Assembly (NCBI GenBank): GCA_051875715.1
Contig: JBJEHD010000015.1
Coordinates: forward strand, 1-22,993
Length of the DNA stretch: 22,993 nucleotides
Direction: 5' to 3'
Source: DYCT01 sp051875715
Lineage (GTDB): Bacteria > Bacteroidota > Bacteroidia > Bacteroidales > Bacteroidaceae
Position numbers and translations under genes: made by a program. A model generated the notes under the pieces. It was not told the origin of the DNA and ran no database searches. It was given only the letters and a program-made list of their open reading frames with translations. Below are positions 15,793-22,993 of the stretch, piece after piece (the first letter of the stretch is position 1; each line of letters begins with the position of its first letter).

Positions 15793-16686
15793 ATGAGTCT
15801 GAAAATTGTTGTACTGGCGAAACAAGTCCCCGACACGCGAAACGTGGGGAAAGACGCCATGAACGCCGACGGCACCATCAACCGTGCGGCGCTTCCGGCC
15901 ATTTTTAACCCGGAAGACCTGAATGCCTTGGAACAGGCACTCCGACTGAAAGACGCCCATCCGGGCAGCACCGTCAGCATCCTGACCATGGGTCCGGGAC
16001 GCGCCGCCGAAATCATCCGCGAAGGCCTCTACCGGGGTGCCGACAACGGCTACCTGCTGACCGACCGCGCCTTCGCCGGGGCCGACACGCTGGCCACCTC
16101 CTACGCCCTGGCCACCGCCATCCGCAAGATGGGTGACTACGACCTCATCATCGGCGGACGCCAGGCCATCGACGGCGACACGGCGCAAGTGGGCCCGCAG
16201 GTGGCCGAGAAACTGGGTTTGAGCCAAATCACCTACGCCGAGGAAGTGCTGGGCGTGGACGAGGAAGCGCGACGCATCCGCGTACTCCGCCGCATCGACG
16301 GCGGCGTGGAGACCGTGGAAGGCCCACTGCCCATCGTGCTCACCGTGAACGGTAGCGCAGCCCCCTGCCGCCCCCGCAATGCCAAACGGGTGATGAAATA
16401 CAAACGCGCGCTCGGCGCACAAGAAAAGGCGGCCCTGACCAAAGAAGGCGAGGCCCTACCCTATGCCGACCTGTATGAGGCCAAACCCTACCTCAACATC
16501 ACGGAGTGGAGCGTGGCCGACGTGGACGGCGACACCACCCAGTGCGGACTGAGCGGCTCGCCCACCAAGGTGAAGAAGATTGAGAACATCGTCTTCCAGG
16601 CCAAGGAGAGCAAGACGCTGGGCGGAAGCGACCAAGAGATAGAAGACCTGATTGTAGAACTGCTGGCCAACCACACCATCGGATAA
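15793..16686 (+). CDS. etfB: Electron transfer flavoprotein beta subunit (FixA family)
   Basis: This is a 297-residue cytoplasmic subunit of the ETF heterodimer, which accepts electrons from acyl-CoA dehydrogenase and passes them on. It begins MSLKIVVLAKQVPDTRNV, the usual ETF-beta opening, and contains FNPEDLNALEQALRLKD, SILTMGPGRAAEI, LIIGGRQAIDGDTAQVGPQ, LPIVLTVNGS and a C-terminal EDLIVELLANHTIG. The ATG at 15793 is chosen because the predicted promoter lies at 15720-15749 and upstream in-frame codons precede the likely transcription start. First gene of a three-gene operon; etfA follows after 36 bp. Whether this ETF bifurcates (with a second FAD) cannot be decided from reading alone. Confidence 0.95.
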   Translation: MSLKIVVLAKQVPDTRNVGKDAMNADGTINRAALPAIFNPEDLNALEQALRLKDAHPGSTVSILTMGPGRAAEIIREGLYRGADNGYLLTDRAFAGADTLATSYALATAIRKMGDYDLIIGGRQAIDGDTAQVGPQVAEKLGLSQITYAEEVLGVDEEARRIRVLRRIDGGVETVEGPLPIVLTVNGSAAPCRPRNAKRVMKYKRALGAQEKAALTKEGEALPYADLYEAKPYLNITEWSVADVDGDTTQCGLSGSPTKVKKIENIVFQAKESKTLGGSDQEIEDLIVELLANHTIG

Positions 16687-16722
16687 CCCCGCGATGGGAA
16701 GCAAGAAAAAAAGGACAACATC

Positions 16723-17742
16723 ATGAACAACGTATTTGTATATTTGGAACTTGAAGGCGACACCGTCGCCGATGTAAGTTTGGAACTTCTGACCAAAGGC
16801 CGCAAACTGGCCAACCAGTTGGGCTGCCAACTCGAAGCCATCGCAGCCGGATCCGGCCTCGCCGGCGTGGACAAGCAAGTGCTGCCCTACGGGGTGGACA
16901 CGCTGCATGTGTTCGACGCCCCCGGCCTGGCCCCCTACACCTCGCTGCCGCACACGTCCGTCCTGGTCAACCTCTTCCGCGAAGAGAAGCCGCAGATCTG
17001 CCTGATGGGCGCCACCGTCATCGGACGCGACCTCGGTCCGCGCGTATCGTCGGCGCTGGGCAGCGGTCTGACGGCCGACTGCACCCAGTTGGAAATCGGG
17101 TCGCATGAGGACAAGAAAGCCGGCAAGACGTACGACAACCTGCTGTACCAGATTCGCCCGGCCTTCGGCGGCAACATCGTGGCCACCATCGTCAACCCCG
17201 AACACCGTCCCCAGATGGCCACCGTGCGCGAGGGTGTGATGAAAAAGGAAATCGCAGATGCCAACTACGCCGGAAACGTGGTGTGCCACGACGTAGCCAA
17301 ATACGTCCCCGAGACGGACTACGTGGTGCGCGTCATCGACCGCCATGTGGAAAAGGCCAAGCACAACCTGAAGGGTGCCGCCATCGTCGTGGCCGGAGGA
17401 TACGGCATGGGCTCGAAAGAAGGATTTGACAAACTGTTCGAACTGGCCAAGGAACTGCACGCCGAGGTAGGCGCCAGTCGTGCCGCCGTGGATGCCGGCT
17501 TTGCCGACCACGACCGCCAGATTGGGCAGACGGGCGTCACCGTCCACCCCAAGTTGTACATCGCCTGCGGCATCAGCGGACAGATCCAGCACATCGCCGG
17601 CATGCAAGATGCGGGCATCATCATCTCCATCAACAACGACCCGAACGCCCCCATCAACGCCATCGCCGACTACGTCATCAACGGCAGCGTGGAGGAGGTC
17701 GTCCCGAAACTAATCAAGTATTACAAAAAGAACAGCAAATAA
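16723..17742 (+). CDS. etfA: Electron transfer flavoprotein alpha subunit (FixB family)
   Basis: This is a 339-residue partner of EtfB. The N-terminal alpha/beta domain (MNNVFVYLELEGDTVADV ... ICLMGATVIGRDLGPRVS) is followed by the ETF-alpha FAD-binding domain: VVAGGYGMGSKEGF, GASRAAVDAGF, HDRQIGQTGVTVHPKLYIA, CGISGQIQHIAGM and the terminal SINNDPNAPINAIADYVI. These are near-universal FAD contacts in ETF-alpha. The ATG follows an A-rich stretch with AGGAC. It ends 4 bp before the acyl-CoA dehydrogenase start. Confidence 0.96.
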   Translation: MNNVFVYLELEGDTVADVSLELLTKGRKLANQLGCQLEAIAAGSGLAGVDKQVLPYGVDTLHVFDAPGLAPYTSLPHTSVLVNLFREEKPQICLMGATVIGRDLGPRVSSALGSGLTADCTQLEIGSHEDKKAGKTYDNLLYQIRPAFGGNIVATIVNPEHRPQMATVREGVMKKEIADANYAGNVVCHDVAKYVPETDYVVRVIDRHVEKAKHNLKGAAIVVAGGYGMGSKEGFDKLFELAKELHAEVGASRAAVDAGFADHDRQIGQTGVTVHPKLYIACGISGQIQHIAGMQDAGIIISINNDPNAPINAIADYVINGSVEEVVPKLIKYYKKNSK

Positions 17743-17746
17743 GCGT

Positions 17747-19453
17747 ATGTCCAACTATTATACTGACATCCCCGAACTGAAGTTCCATCTGAACAACAGC
17801 ATGATGGAACGCATCTGCGAACTGAAAGAGCGCGGATACAGAGACAAAGACGAGTACGACTATGCGCCGCAAGACTATGCCGACGCCATGGACTCGTATG
17901 ACAAGGTACTGGAAATCACCGGCGAAATCACCGGCGAAGTCATCGCCCCCAACGCGGAAGGCGTCGACGCCGAAGGCCCCCACTGCGAGGGCGGCCGCGT
18001 GGAGTACGCCAGCGGCACGAAGCAGAACCTCGAGGCCATGGTGAAGGCGGGCCTCAACGGCATGACCATGCCGCGCCGCTTCGGCGGACTCAACTTCCCC
18101 ATCACCCCCTACACCATGTGCGCCGAGATTGTGGCCGCCGCCGATGCCGGCTTCGGCAACATCTGGTCGCTGCAAGACTGCATCGAGACACTCTACGAGT
18201 TCGGCAACGAGGACCAGCACAGCCGCTTCATCCCGCGCATCTGCGCAGGCGAAACGATGTCGATGGACCTGACCGAACCCGATGCAGGCTCCGACCTGCA
18301 GAGCGTCATGCTCAAGGCCACCTATGACGAAGCCAACCAATGCTGGCGCCTGAACGGCGTGAAACGCTTCATCACCAACGGCGACGCCGACCTGCACCTG
18401 GTGCTGGCCCGCTCGGAGGAAGGCACGAAAGACGGACGCGGCCTGTCGATGTTTATCTACGACAAGCGCGACGGAGGCGTCGACGTGCGCCGCATCGAGA
18501 ACAAGCTGGGCATCCACGGTTCGCCCACCTGCGAACTGGTCTACAAGAACGCGAAAGCCGAACTCTGCGGCGACCGCAAACTGGGCCTCATCAAGTACGT
18601 CATGGCCCTGATGAACGGCGCACGCCTGGGCATCGCCGCCCAGTCGGTGGGCCTGTCGCAGGCGGCCTACAACGAGGCGTTGGCCTACGCCAAAGACCGC
18701 AAGCAGTTCGGCAAGGCCATCATCGAGTTCCCCGCCGTCTACGACATGCTGGCCATCATGAAGGCCAAACTGGACGCCGGACGCTCGCTGCTGTACCAGA
18801 CGGCCCGCTACGTCGACGTGTACAAAGCCCTCGACGACATCGCCCGCGAGCGCAAACTCACGCCCGAAGAGCGCCAGGAGCAGAAGCGCTTCGCCAAACT
18901 GGCCGACGCCTTCACGCCGCTGGCCAAGGGCATGAACTCGGAATACGCCAACCAAAACGCCTATGACTGCATCCAGATACACGGCGGTTCGGGCTTCATG
19001 CTGGAATATGCCTGCCAGCGCATCTACCGCGACGCCCGCATCACCAGCATCTACGAAGGCACCACCCAGTTGCAGACCGTGGCCGCCATCCGCTACGTCA
19101 CCAACGGCTCGTACGCCGCCATCCTGAACGAATATGCCGCCATCCCCTGCAGCGAAGCCCTGCAGCCGCTGAAGGACCGCATCGCCGAGATGGCCGCCAA
19201 GTTCGAGGCCTGCACCAATGCCGTGAAGGAGGCACAGGACCAGGAACTGCTCGACTTCGTGGCACGCCGCCTCTACGAGATGGCCGCCGTGTGCCTCATG
19301 TCGCACCTGCTGCTGCAAGACGCCACCAAGGCCCCCGAGTTGTTCGCCCAGTCGGCCTTGGTGTATGTGAACTACGCCGAAGCCGAAGTGGAAAAACACT
19401 TCAACTTCATCCGCAAGATGGATGCCGCCCAGTTGGACAGCTACCGGAAGTAA
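17747..19453 (+). CDS. Acyl-CoA dehydrogenase (long form)
   Basis: This is a 568-residue flavoenzyme that introduces a trans-2,3 double bond into acyl-CoA, or reduces enoyl-CoA when coupled to a bifurcating ETF. Family segments are GMTMPRRFGGLNFP, MDLTEPDAGSDLQSV (substrate/FAD site), RFITNGDADLHLVLAR, ENKLGIHGSPTCEL, GARLGIAAQSVGLSQAAYNEA, KQFGKAI, IQIHGGSGFMLEY and SIYEGTTQLQ, where E437 is the expected catalytic base. It is longer than the ~380-residue short-chain enzymes, having an N-terminal extension, an insertion near 365-385 and a C-terminal helical domain of over 100 residues, like the FadE-type long forms. Acyl chain specificity is not readable. Its place behind etfBA supports ETF as the redox partner. 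Confidence 0.94.
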   Translation: MSNYYTDIPELKFHLNNSMMERICELKERGYRDKDEYDYAPQDYADAMDSYDKVLEITGEITGEVIAPNAEGVDAEGPHCEGGRVEYASGTKQNLEAMVKAGLNGMTMPRRFGGLNFPITPYTMCAEIVAAADAGFGNIWSLQDCIETLYEFGNEDQHSRFIPRICAGETMSMDLTEPDAGSDLQSVMLKATYDEANQCWRLNGVKRFITNGDADLHLVLARSEEGTKDGRGLSMFIYDKRDGGVDVRRIENKLGIHGSPTCELVYKNAKAELCGDRKLGLIKYVMALMNGARLGIAAQSVGLSQAAYNEALAYAKDRKQFGKAIIEFPAVYDMLAIMKAKLDAGRSLLYQTARYVDVYKALDDIARERKLTPEERQEQKRFAKLADAFTPLAKGMNSEYANQNAYDCIQIHGGSGFMLEYACQRIYRDARITSIYEGTTQLQTVAAIRYVTNGSYAAILNEYAAIPCSEALQPLKDRIAEMAAKFEACTNAVKEAQDQELLDFVARRLYEMAAVCLMSHLLLQDATKAPELFAQSALVYVNYAEAEVEKHFNFIRKMDAAQLDSYRK

Positions 19454-19469
19454 GCCGTTTCCTATTCAC

Positions 19470-19518
19470 TTTCCTCCAAGCCCACTCCCTCCCCGGACGG
19501 GCTTGGAGGAAATTTTTT
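19470..19518 (+). terminator. Strong intrinsic terminator of the etf operon
   Basis: TTTCCTCCAAGCCC (19470-19483) pairs perfectly over 14 bp with GGGCTTGGAGGAAA (19499-19512), followed by six T. It lies 17 nt past the acyl-CoA dehydrogenase stop. Confidence 0.93.
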
Positions 19519-19538
19519 CCAAATAAACCTACTAACCC

Positions 19539-21425
19539 ATGAAAAAAGCCTTTTTTGTCCTTCTCTTCGGCTGGTGCATCCTTGCCACAGCCATGTCCGC
19601 CCCCAAGAACTACCCGACGGGCAGCGTGCAGGCGCAAGCCTTCGGCCTGCTCCACCAATGGGTGGACACCCTCCTCACCTACCAGATCCGCAGCGCGAAC
19701 CCCGCCCTGGACGGCGGCCTGCTTTGTCCGGCCTGCGCCCGTGTGCACGGACGCTGCGGCGACGCCGTGCTGCCCATCCTGCACGTGGCCGACCAAATGG
19801 GCGATCCGCGCTACGTGGAAGCCGCCAAACGGCTGATGCACTGGATGGACAACGTCCACATGCCCGACGGATCGTGGATGAACGACGTGCACGTGTCCGA
19901 CTGGAATGGGACCACCGTGTTCGCCGCCATCGCCCTCATTGAGGCCGTCCGTCACCACGGCCACCTGCTGGACGACTCCACCCGCACGGCCTGGAAGCAG
20001 CAGTTGCTGCAGGCCGGCGAGTTCATCTACGGCAACAAGTTCATCTACAGCCGGCGCCGCGAGGGCATGCGCAACATGAACGTCAACTACTCGGCCTCGG
20101 CCACCTACGCCCTCTACGCCATCGGGCAGATGTGCGGACGCGACGAGTTCTGCACGAGGGCCCGCGAAACGGCCGCCGACCTCGTCCCCTACTTCACCCG
20201 TCAAGACCACTTCCTCTTCGGCGAAGGGCCGAACATCTGGACTGAAACACCCAACGGCTGCCGCCCCGTCGACCTCCTCTACAACGTGGAAGAGTCGCTG
20301 CCCAACCTGGTGTACTACGCCCTGGAGGCCAACGACGATGCCCTACTGGCGCACCTGCAGACCGCGCTGGACACGCACCTGCAGTTCATGCTGCCCGATG
20401 GTGCCTGGGACAACAGCTGGGGCACGCGCAGCTTCAAGTGGACCTACTGGGGCGGACGTACCAGCGACGGCTTCATGGGCGGATATTACGCCCTGGCCGA
20501 CCACAACCCCGCCTACGAAGAAGCCATCCGGCGCAACGTGGCCCTGCTGGCGGCCAACACCCACGACGGCCTGCTTCACGGCGGTCCGCACTACCACGCC
20601 TGGGGCGTACCTCCCTGCATCCACCACACCTTCGGCCACGCCAAGGCCCTGGCCTCCTTCCTCAACCAACCCCCGCGCACCCATCCGAAGGCCGCCCTTC
20701 CCCGCGACACCGCCTACGGCGTGCGCCACTTTGCCGACATCCGCACCTGGCTCGTGGCCGAAGGGCCGTGGCGCGCCACCCTGACCGGCTACGATGCCGA
20801 ATACAAGGTGAAGGGCACCCACCCGATGGGCGGCGTGCTGTCGATGCTTTGGATGGAAGGCCGCGGACCCGTGTTCGCCGCCACCATGAACCTGTACACC
20901 CTCATCGAAGCACCCAACATGCAGACCTACGCCGGCGAAGCCTTCCGCATGGCCGGCACACCGCGCCTCGAGGTGGAGGAAGGCGGCGTCATGTACAGCA
21001 ACCTCGACGACCTCCACACCGCCATCGCCTACCGCCGGCAGGCGGACACCCACCTCTTCGAGGTCTTCACCCACCTGGTGGACAGCCGCCAGCAGCCCTC
21101 GTCGCTCGGCACGGACTCCGTCCGCCTCACCTACCGGCTCAGCCCCGGCGGGGTGGACATCGAGGCCCAGCTGCCCCCCTCCATGCTAGGCAAGGACGTG
21201 CGCCTCGTGCTGCCCGTAATCGCCTCGCCGCAAGAGCAGGAGCAGATTGCCACGCGCAGCCTCCGCCTCGACGGCCTGCTGCTGACGTCCGCGACCGACC
21301 TGGAGGTCGCCCCCTGCCGGAGAAACCGGATTTTCAACCCCGTCCCCGGCTTCACCTTCGTGCCGCTTCGGGTCCGCCCCGACGCGCAGGGGCGGATATC
21401 CGTCCGCCTCGCCGCCACGCGCTGA
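19539..21425 (+). CDS. Secreted protein, probable (alpha/alpha)-barrel polysaccharide-active enzyme, unassigned
   Basis: This is a 628-residue protein with a signal peptide (MKKAFFVLLFGWCILATAMSA). The N-terminal part (about 30-420) is rich in helices with Trp- and Gly-containing turns (LHQWVDTLL, LCPACARVHGRCGDAV, MHWMDNVHMPDGSWMND, NSWGTRSFKWTYWGGRTSDG), a pattern seen in six-hairpin glycosidases and polysaccharide lyases. The C-terminal part (about 430-628) is beta-rich with GYDAEYKVKGTHPMGG and LYTLIEAPNMQTYAG, recalling the sandwich of heparinase-like enzymes. I do not recognise a specific family and assign no substrate. No SusC/SusD or sulfatase genes are nearby. The start lies just 20 nt past the preceding terminator T-tract and no TAnnTTTG box is visible, so its transcription is unclear. 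Confidence 0.75.
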   Translation: MKKAFFVLLFGWCILATAMSAPKNYPTGSVQAQAFGLLHQWVDTLLTYQIRSANPALDGGLLCPACARVHGRCGDAVLPILHVADQMGDPRYVEAAKRLMHWMDNVHMPDGSWMNDVHVSDWNGTTVFAAIALIEAVRHHGHLLDDSTRTAWKQQLLQAGEFIYGNKFIYSRRREGMRNMNVNYSASATYALYAIGQMCGRDEFCTRARETAADLVPYFTRQDHFLFGEGPNIWTETPNGCRPVDLLYNVEESLPNLVYYALEANDDALLAHLQTALDTHLQFMLPDGAWDNSWGTRSFKWTYWGGRTSDGFMGGYYALADHNPAYEEAIRRNVALLAANTHDGLLHGGPHYHAWGVPPCIHHTFGHAKALASFLNQPPRTHPKAALPRDTAYGVRHFADIRTWLVAEGPWRATLTGYDAEYKVKGTHPMGGVLSMLWMEGRGPVFAATMNLYTLIEAPNMQTYAGEAFRMAGTPRLEVEEGGVMYSNLDDLHTAIAYRRQADTHLFEVFTHLVDSRQQPSSLGTDSVRLTYRLSPGGVDIEAQLPPSMLGKDVRLVLPVIASPQEQEQIATRSLRLDGLLLTSATDLEVAPCRRNRIFNPVPGFTFVPLRVRPDAQGRISVRLAATR

Positions 21426-21480
21426 CACCCGAGGCGCAAGTTTAACCCCCCTAAAAAAACCATAGAAAAAGAATAAGAAT

Positions 21481-22185
21481 ATGAAGACAAATTGGATGAA
21501 AGAAGCCGCCCTCCTGGCCATCGGCCTGATTGTGTTGGGATTCAACCTCCGAGGCGGCATTGAGAGCATTACCGATGGCGAACGCGTGGTCAGCGTGAAA
21601 GGGCTGGCCGAGCGCGAAGTGGCGGCCGACAAAGTGACCTGGCCGCTGACATACAAAGTGGTGGGCGACGACCTGATGGACCTCTACAACCACATCCGCC
21701 AAGGCAACCGCACCATCACCGCCTACCTGCAGGCGGCCGGCATCGGCGAGGACGAAATCAGCATCAACGCCCCCGAAATCATCGACATGAAGGCCGAACG
21801 CTACGGCAACAACGACGTGCCCTACCGCTACAACGTCACCTCGGTCATCATCGTCACCTCGCGGCAGGTGGACAAGGTGCGCCAACTCATCTCCGAGCAA
21901 AGCGAACTGTTGAAGCAGGGCATCGCCCTCACCAGCGGCGACTACCGCTACAACGTGCAGTACGACTACACCTCGCTCAACGACATCAAGCCGCAGATGA
22001 TCGAAGAGGCTACCCGTGCCGCCCGCCAAGCCGGCGAGCAGTTCGCCAAGGACTCCGACAGCCGCCTGGGCAAGATCAAGCGCGCCTCGCAAGGACAGTT
22101 CTCCATCAGCGACCGCGATGCCAACACGCCCCACATCAAGCGCATCCGCGTGGTCACCACGGTGGACTACTTCCTCAAAGACTAA
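21481..22185 (+). CDS. SIMPL-domain (DUF541) membrane-anchored protein
   Basis: This is a 234-residue protein of the SIMPL/DUF541 family, typified by an N-terminal membrane segment and an envelope domain of unknown biochemical role (some relatives are called oxidative-stress or periplasmic immunogenic proteins). A hydrophobic helix spans about 8-22 (ALLAIGLIVLGFNL) and is followed by the diagnostic VVSVKGLAEREVAADKVTW. Further family features are AYLQAAGIGEDEISINAPEI, YNVTSVIIVTSRQVDKVRQL, TRAARQAGEQFAKDSDSRLG and the terminal RIRVVTTVDYFLKD. It follows the preceding gene by 55 bp and is closed by a terminator-like hairpin. Confidence 0.92.
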   Translation: MKTNWMKEAALLAIGLIVLGFNLRGGIESITDGERVVSVKGLAEREVAADKVTWPLTYKVVGDDLMDLYNHIRQGNRTITAYLQAAGIGEDEISINAPEIIDMKAERYGNNDVPYRYNVTSVIIVTSRQVDKVRQLISEQSELLKQGIALTSGDYRYNVQYDYTSLNDIKPQMIEEATRAARQAGEQFAKDSDSRLGKIKRASQGQFSISDRDANTPHIKRIRVVTTVDYFLKD

Positions 22186-22208
22186 GACACGAAGCGAAAA
22201 GGAGGAGC

Positions 22209-22251
22209 GAGAGGGGCGACGGGATTCATTCCCTCCCCCTCTCTTTCTTTT
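22209..22251 (+). terminator. Terminator-like hairpin after the SIMPL gene
   Basis: GAGAGGGG (22209-22216) pairs with CCCCTCTC (22236-22243), with inner GGG/CCC pairing (22221-22223 with 22231-22233) and an asymmetric internal loop. TTTCTTTT follows, 24 nt past the stop codon. Confidence 0.65.
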
Positions 22252-22443
22252 ATCACTCACGCAAGCCCATGCGAGTACGCTCACGGCGATACGGGTATAC
22301 ATCGGCTGCTCATGGAGTATTTCTCGATGATTGTTTTGGATTTTAGTTGTAGCGGACAGCAATCATCCATCTTGAATATTCGTTAAATATAGTCAAATGA
22401 CAAGATTTACCCCCCCACAATTATCAAATAAGAAAAAATTATT

Positions 22444-22451
22444 TACCTTTG
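22444..22451 (+). promoter_or_regulatory. -7 box of a candidate noncoding transcript
   Basis: TACCTTTG matches TAnnTTTG exactly and is preceded by AT-rich DNA typical of Bacteroidota promoters. No convincing -33 TTTG is visible. Confidence 0.6.
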
Positions 22452-22456
22452 CCACG

Positions 22457-22910
22457 GACTATTTGCATTGAACGCACTTTGTCTCAGTCAGACGAGTTCT
22501 TTCACGACATCAGTTCGGGCAAGCCTACGCCGATGCCGAAGTATGGCGGAGTCACACCATGGACAAGGCAGTACAAGGCGGGCATTGGGTGGGATAAAAT
22601 AATCCAGACATAATAAAGGCGTTTACTTAACGCTGAGTTTAAGACGCATCGAAATCTTGCAAACATTACGATATTATAGTCTTGAACGTAGCAACGGTAG
22701 ATGCCCCGGGTGTGATATATCACGCTATAGTGAGACCTTGTAAGCATGGATTGTACTTTGTTGGGTGCAATATATTGTTTATATAGGTCTCCTAATAGCA
22801 GCGATTATTCATATCGGCGTGGGCTCTGATGTTGTCTGTTCAACTATAATAGGCAATGCAAGGGCCTCGATGCGTGGAATGGACAGCAGACGTTTCCACG
22901 CTCTTTTTTT
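22457..22910 (+). ncRNA. Candidate structured noncoding RNA (about 450 nt)
   Basis: Between an exact TAnnTTTG box and a strong terminator lies about 450 nt without a convincing protein gene: open frames are short and lack recognisable domains. The stretch holds several foldable parts. GCGTT...AACGC lies near 22620-22635. The 12-bp palindrome GTGATATATCAC is at 22712-22723. An extended hairpin spans 22813-22871, made of ATCG/CGAT, GGCTCT/AGGGCC and TGTTGTC/GGCAATG around a 15-nt loop, and the terminator stem follows directly. It is not RNase P RNA, SRP RNA or tmRNA, as their signature sequences are absent on both strands. A 6S-like or lineage-specific RNA is possible. It may also be two units, with a shorter RNA starting near 22750. 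Confidence 0.4.
22872..22910 (+). terminator. Strong intrinsic terminator at the right end
   Basis: GCGTGGAA (22872-22879) pairs perfectly with TTCCACGC (22894-22901), with a 14-nt loop, followed by TCTTTTTTT (seven T at 22904-22910). Confidence 0.85.
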
Positions 22911-22993
22911 ATGTCCTTCACGAAGTTCTGCTTAGGACGGGTCAGCGGATTTTCCCGGTTGGCGGGGAAGATGTCGGAGTATAGTGTTACCTT
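22890..22993 (-). pseudogene. Possible N-terminal fragment of a VirE-N/BT4734-like protein, entering from the right edge
   Basis: Read on the minus strand from the window edge, one frame gives KVTLYSDIFPANREN then PLTRPKQNFVKDIKKER. This resembles the opening of Bacteroidales mobile-element proteins of the VirE N-terminal (BT4734-like) group, many of which begin with VTLY-type strands and continue to a basic helix. The frame then runs through the terminator region and stops in the 22840s without family-like sequence. If the reading is right this is a truncated gene. The start codon is outside the window. The family match is from memory and weak. Confidence 0.25.

Noticed and set aside
22502..22747. 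81-codon minus-strand open frame (MLTRSHYSVIYHTRG...)
   Set aside because: There is no promoter, signal or domain, and the composition is unlike neighbouring genes. The interval is better explained by the plus-strand noncoding transcript, though a small protein cannot be excluded.

Overview
The window looks like chromosomal DNA of a member of the order Bacteroidales (Bacteroidota) with GC-rich coding sequence. The evidence is as follows. Several promoters carry the Bacteroidota -7 box TAnnTTTG. Clear Shine-Dalgarno sites are scarce. The tmRNA encodes the tag GNENYALAA. The gene families (DUF4923, choice-of-anchor J/Omp28-like secreted proteins with T9SS-like tails, Tat-exported Fe-S aldo/keto reductase) are typical of gut Bacteroidales. 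I cannot name the genus. Genes near the left edge and the intergenic spacers are visibly more AT-rich than the core at 4-22 kb.

Layout. 1-2.9 kb (minus strand): a secreted Omp28/thioredoxin-like protein, then a small exported Cys/Lys-rich protein made of 15-residue repeats. 2.9-8.4 kb (plus): a YeiH-type transporter, a DUF4923 protein, a DEAD-box RNA helicase, a DUF2148 ferredoxin-like protein, and the agmatine-to-putrescine pair aguA-aguB. The spacing is tight enough for one or two operons. 8.5-11.8 kb (plus): a paralogue of the first Omp28-like protein with its own promoter, followed by a DUF2130 coiled-coil protein. 11.8-14.8 kb (minus): a Tat-signal lipoprotein-like aldo/keto reductase with two Fe-S motifs. 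Upstream of it lie three palindromes at exact 23-bp spacing, and then a NapH/NapG-like fused membrane ferredoxin. The two proteins plausibly form an envelope electron-transfer pair. 14.9-15.6 kb: a gutted DUF4143-type ATPase remnant and the tmRNA gene ssrA (minus) with promoter and terminator. 15.8-19.5 kb (plus): etfB-etfA-acyl-CoA dehydrogenase, an electron-bifurcation or beta-oxidation-type module closed by a strong terminator. 19.5-22.2 kb (plus): a large secreted protein resembling an alpha/alpha-barrel polysaccharide-active enzyme but not assigned, and a SIMPL-domain protein. 22.2-23.0 kb: no convincing complete protein gene. This stretch holds a promoter, a hairpin-rich stretch and a strong terminator (a candidate noncoding RNA of about 450 nt), and a possible fragment of a minus-strand gene at the edge.

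Most of the window is ordinary core metabolism. The items most worth a second look are the Cys-rich repeat protein, the phased palindromes upstream of the Tat aldo/keto reductase, the membrane/ferredoxin fusion with an internal twin-arginine motif, the candidate noncoding RNA at the right end, and the matching 5'-terminal hairpins of the two Omp28-like paralogues. I did not find a complete defence system, CRISPR array or intact mobile element.
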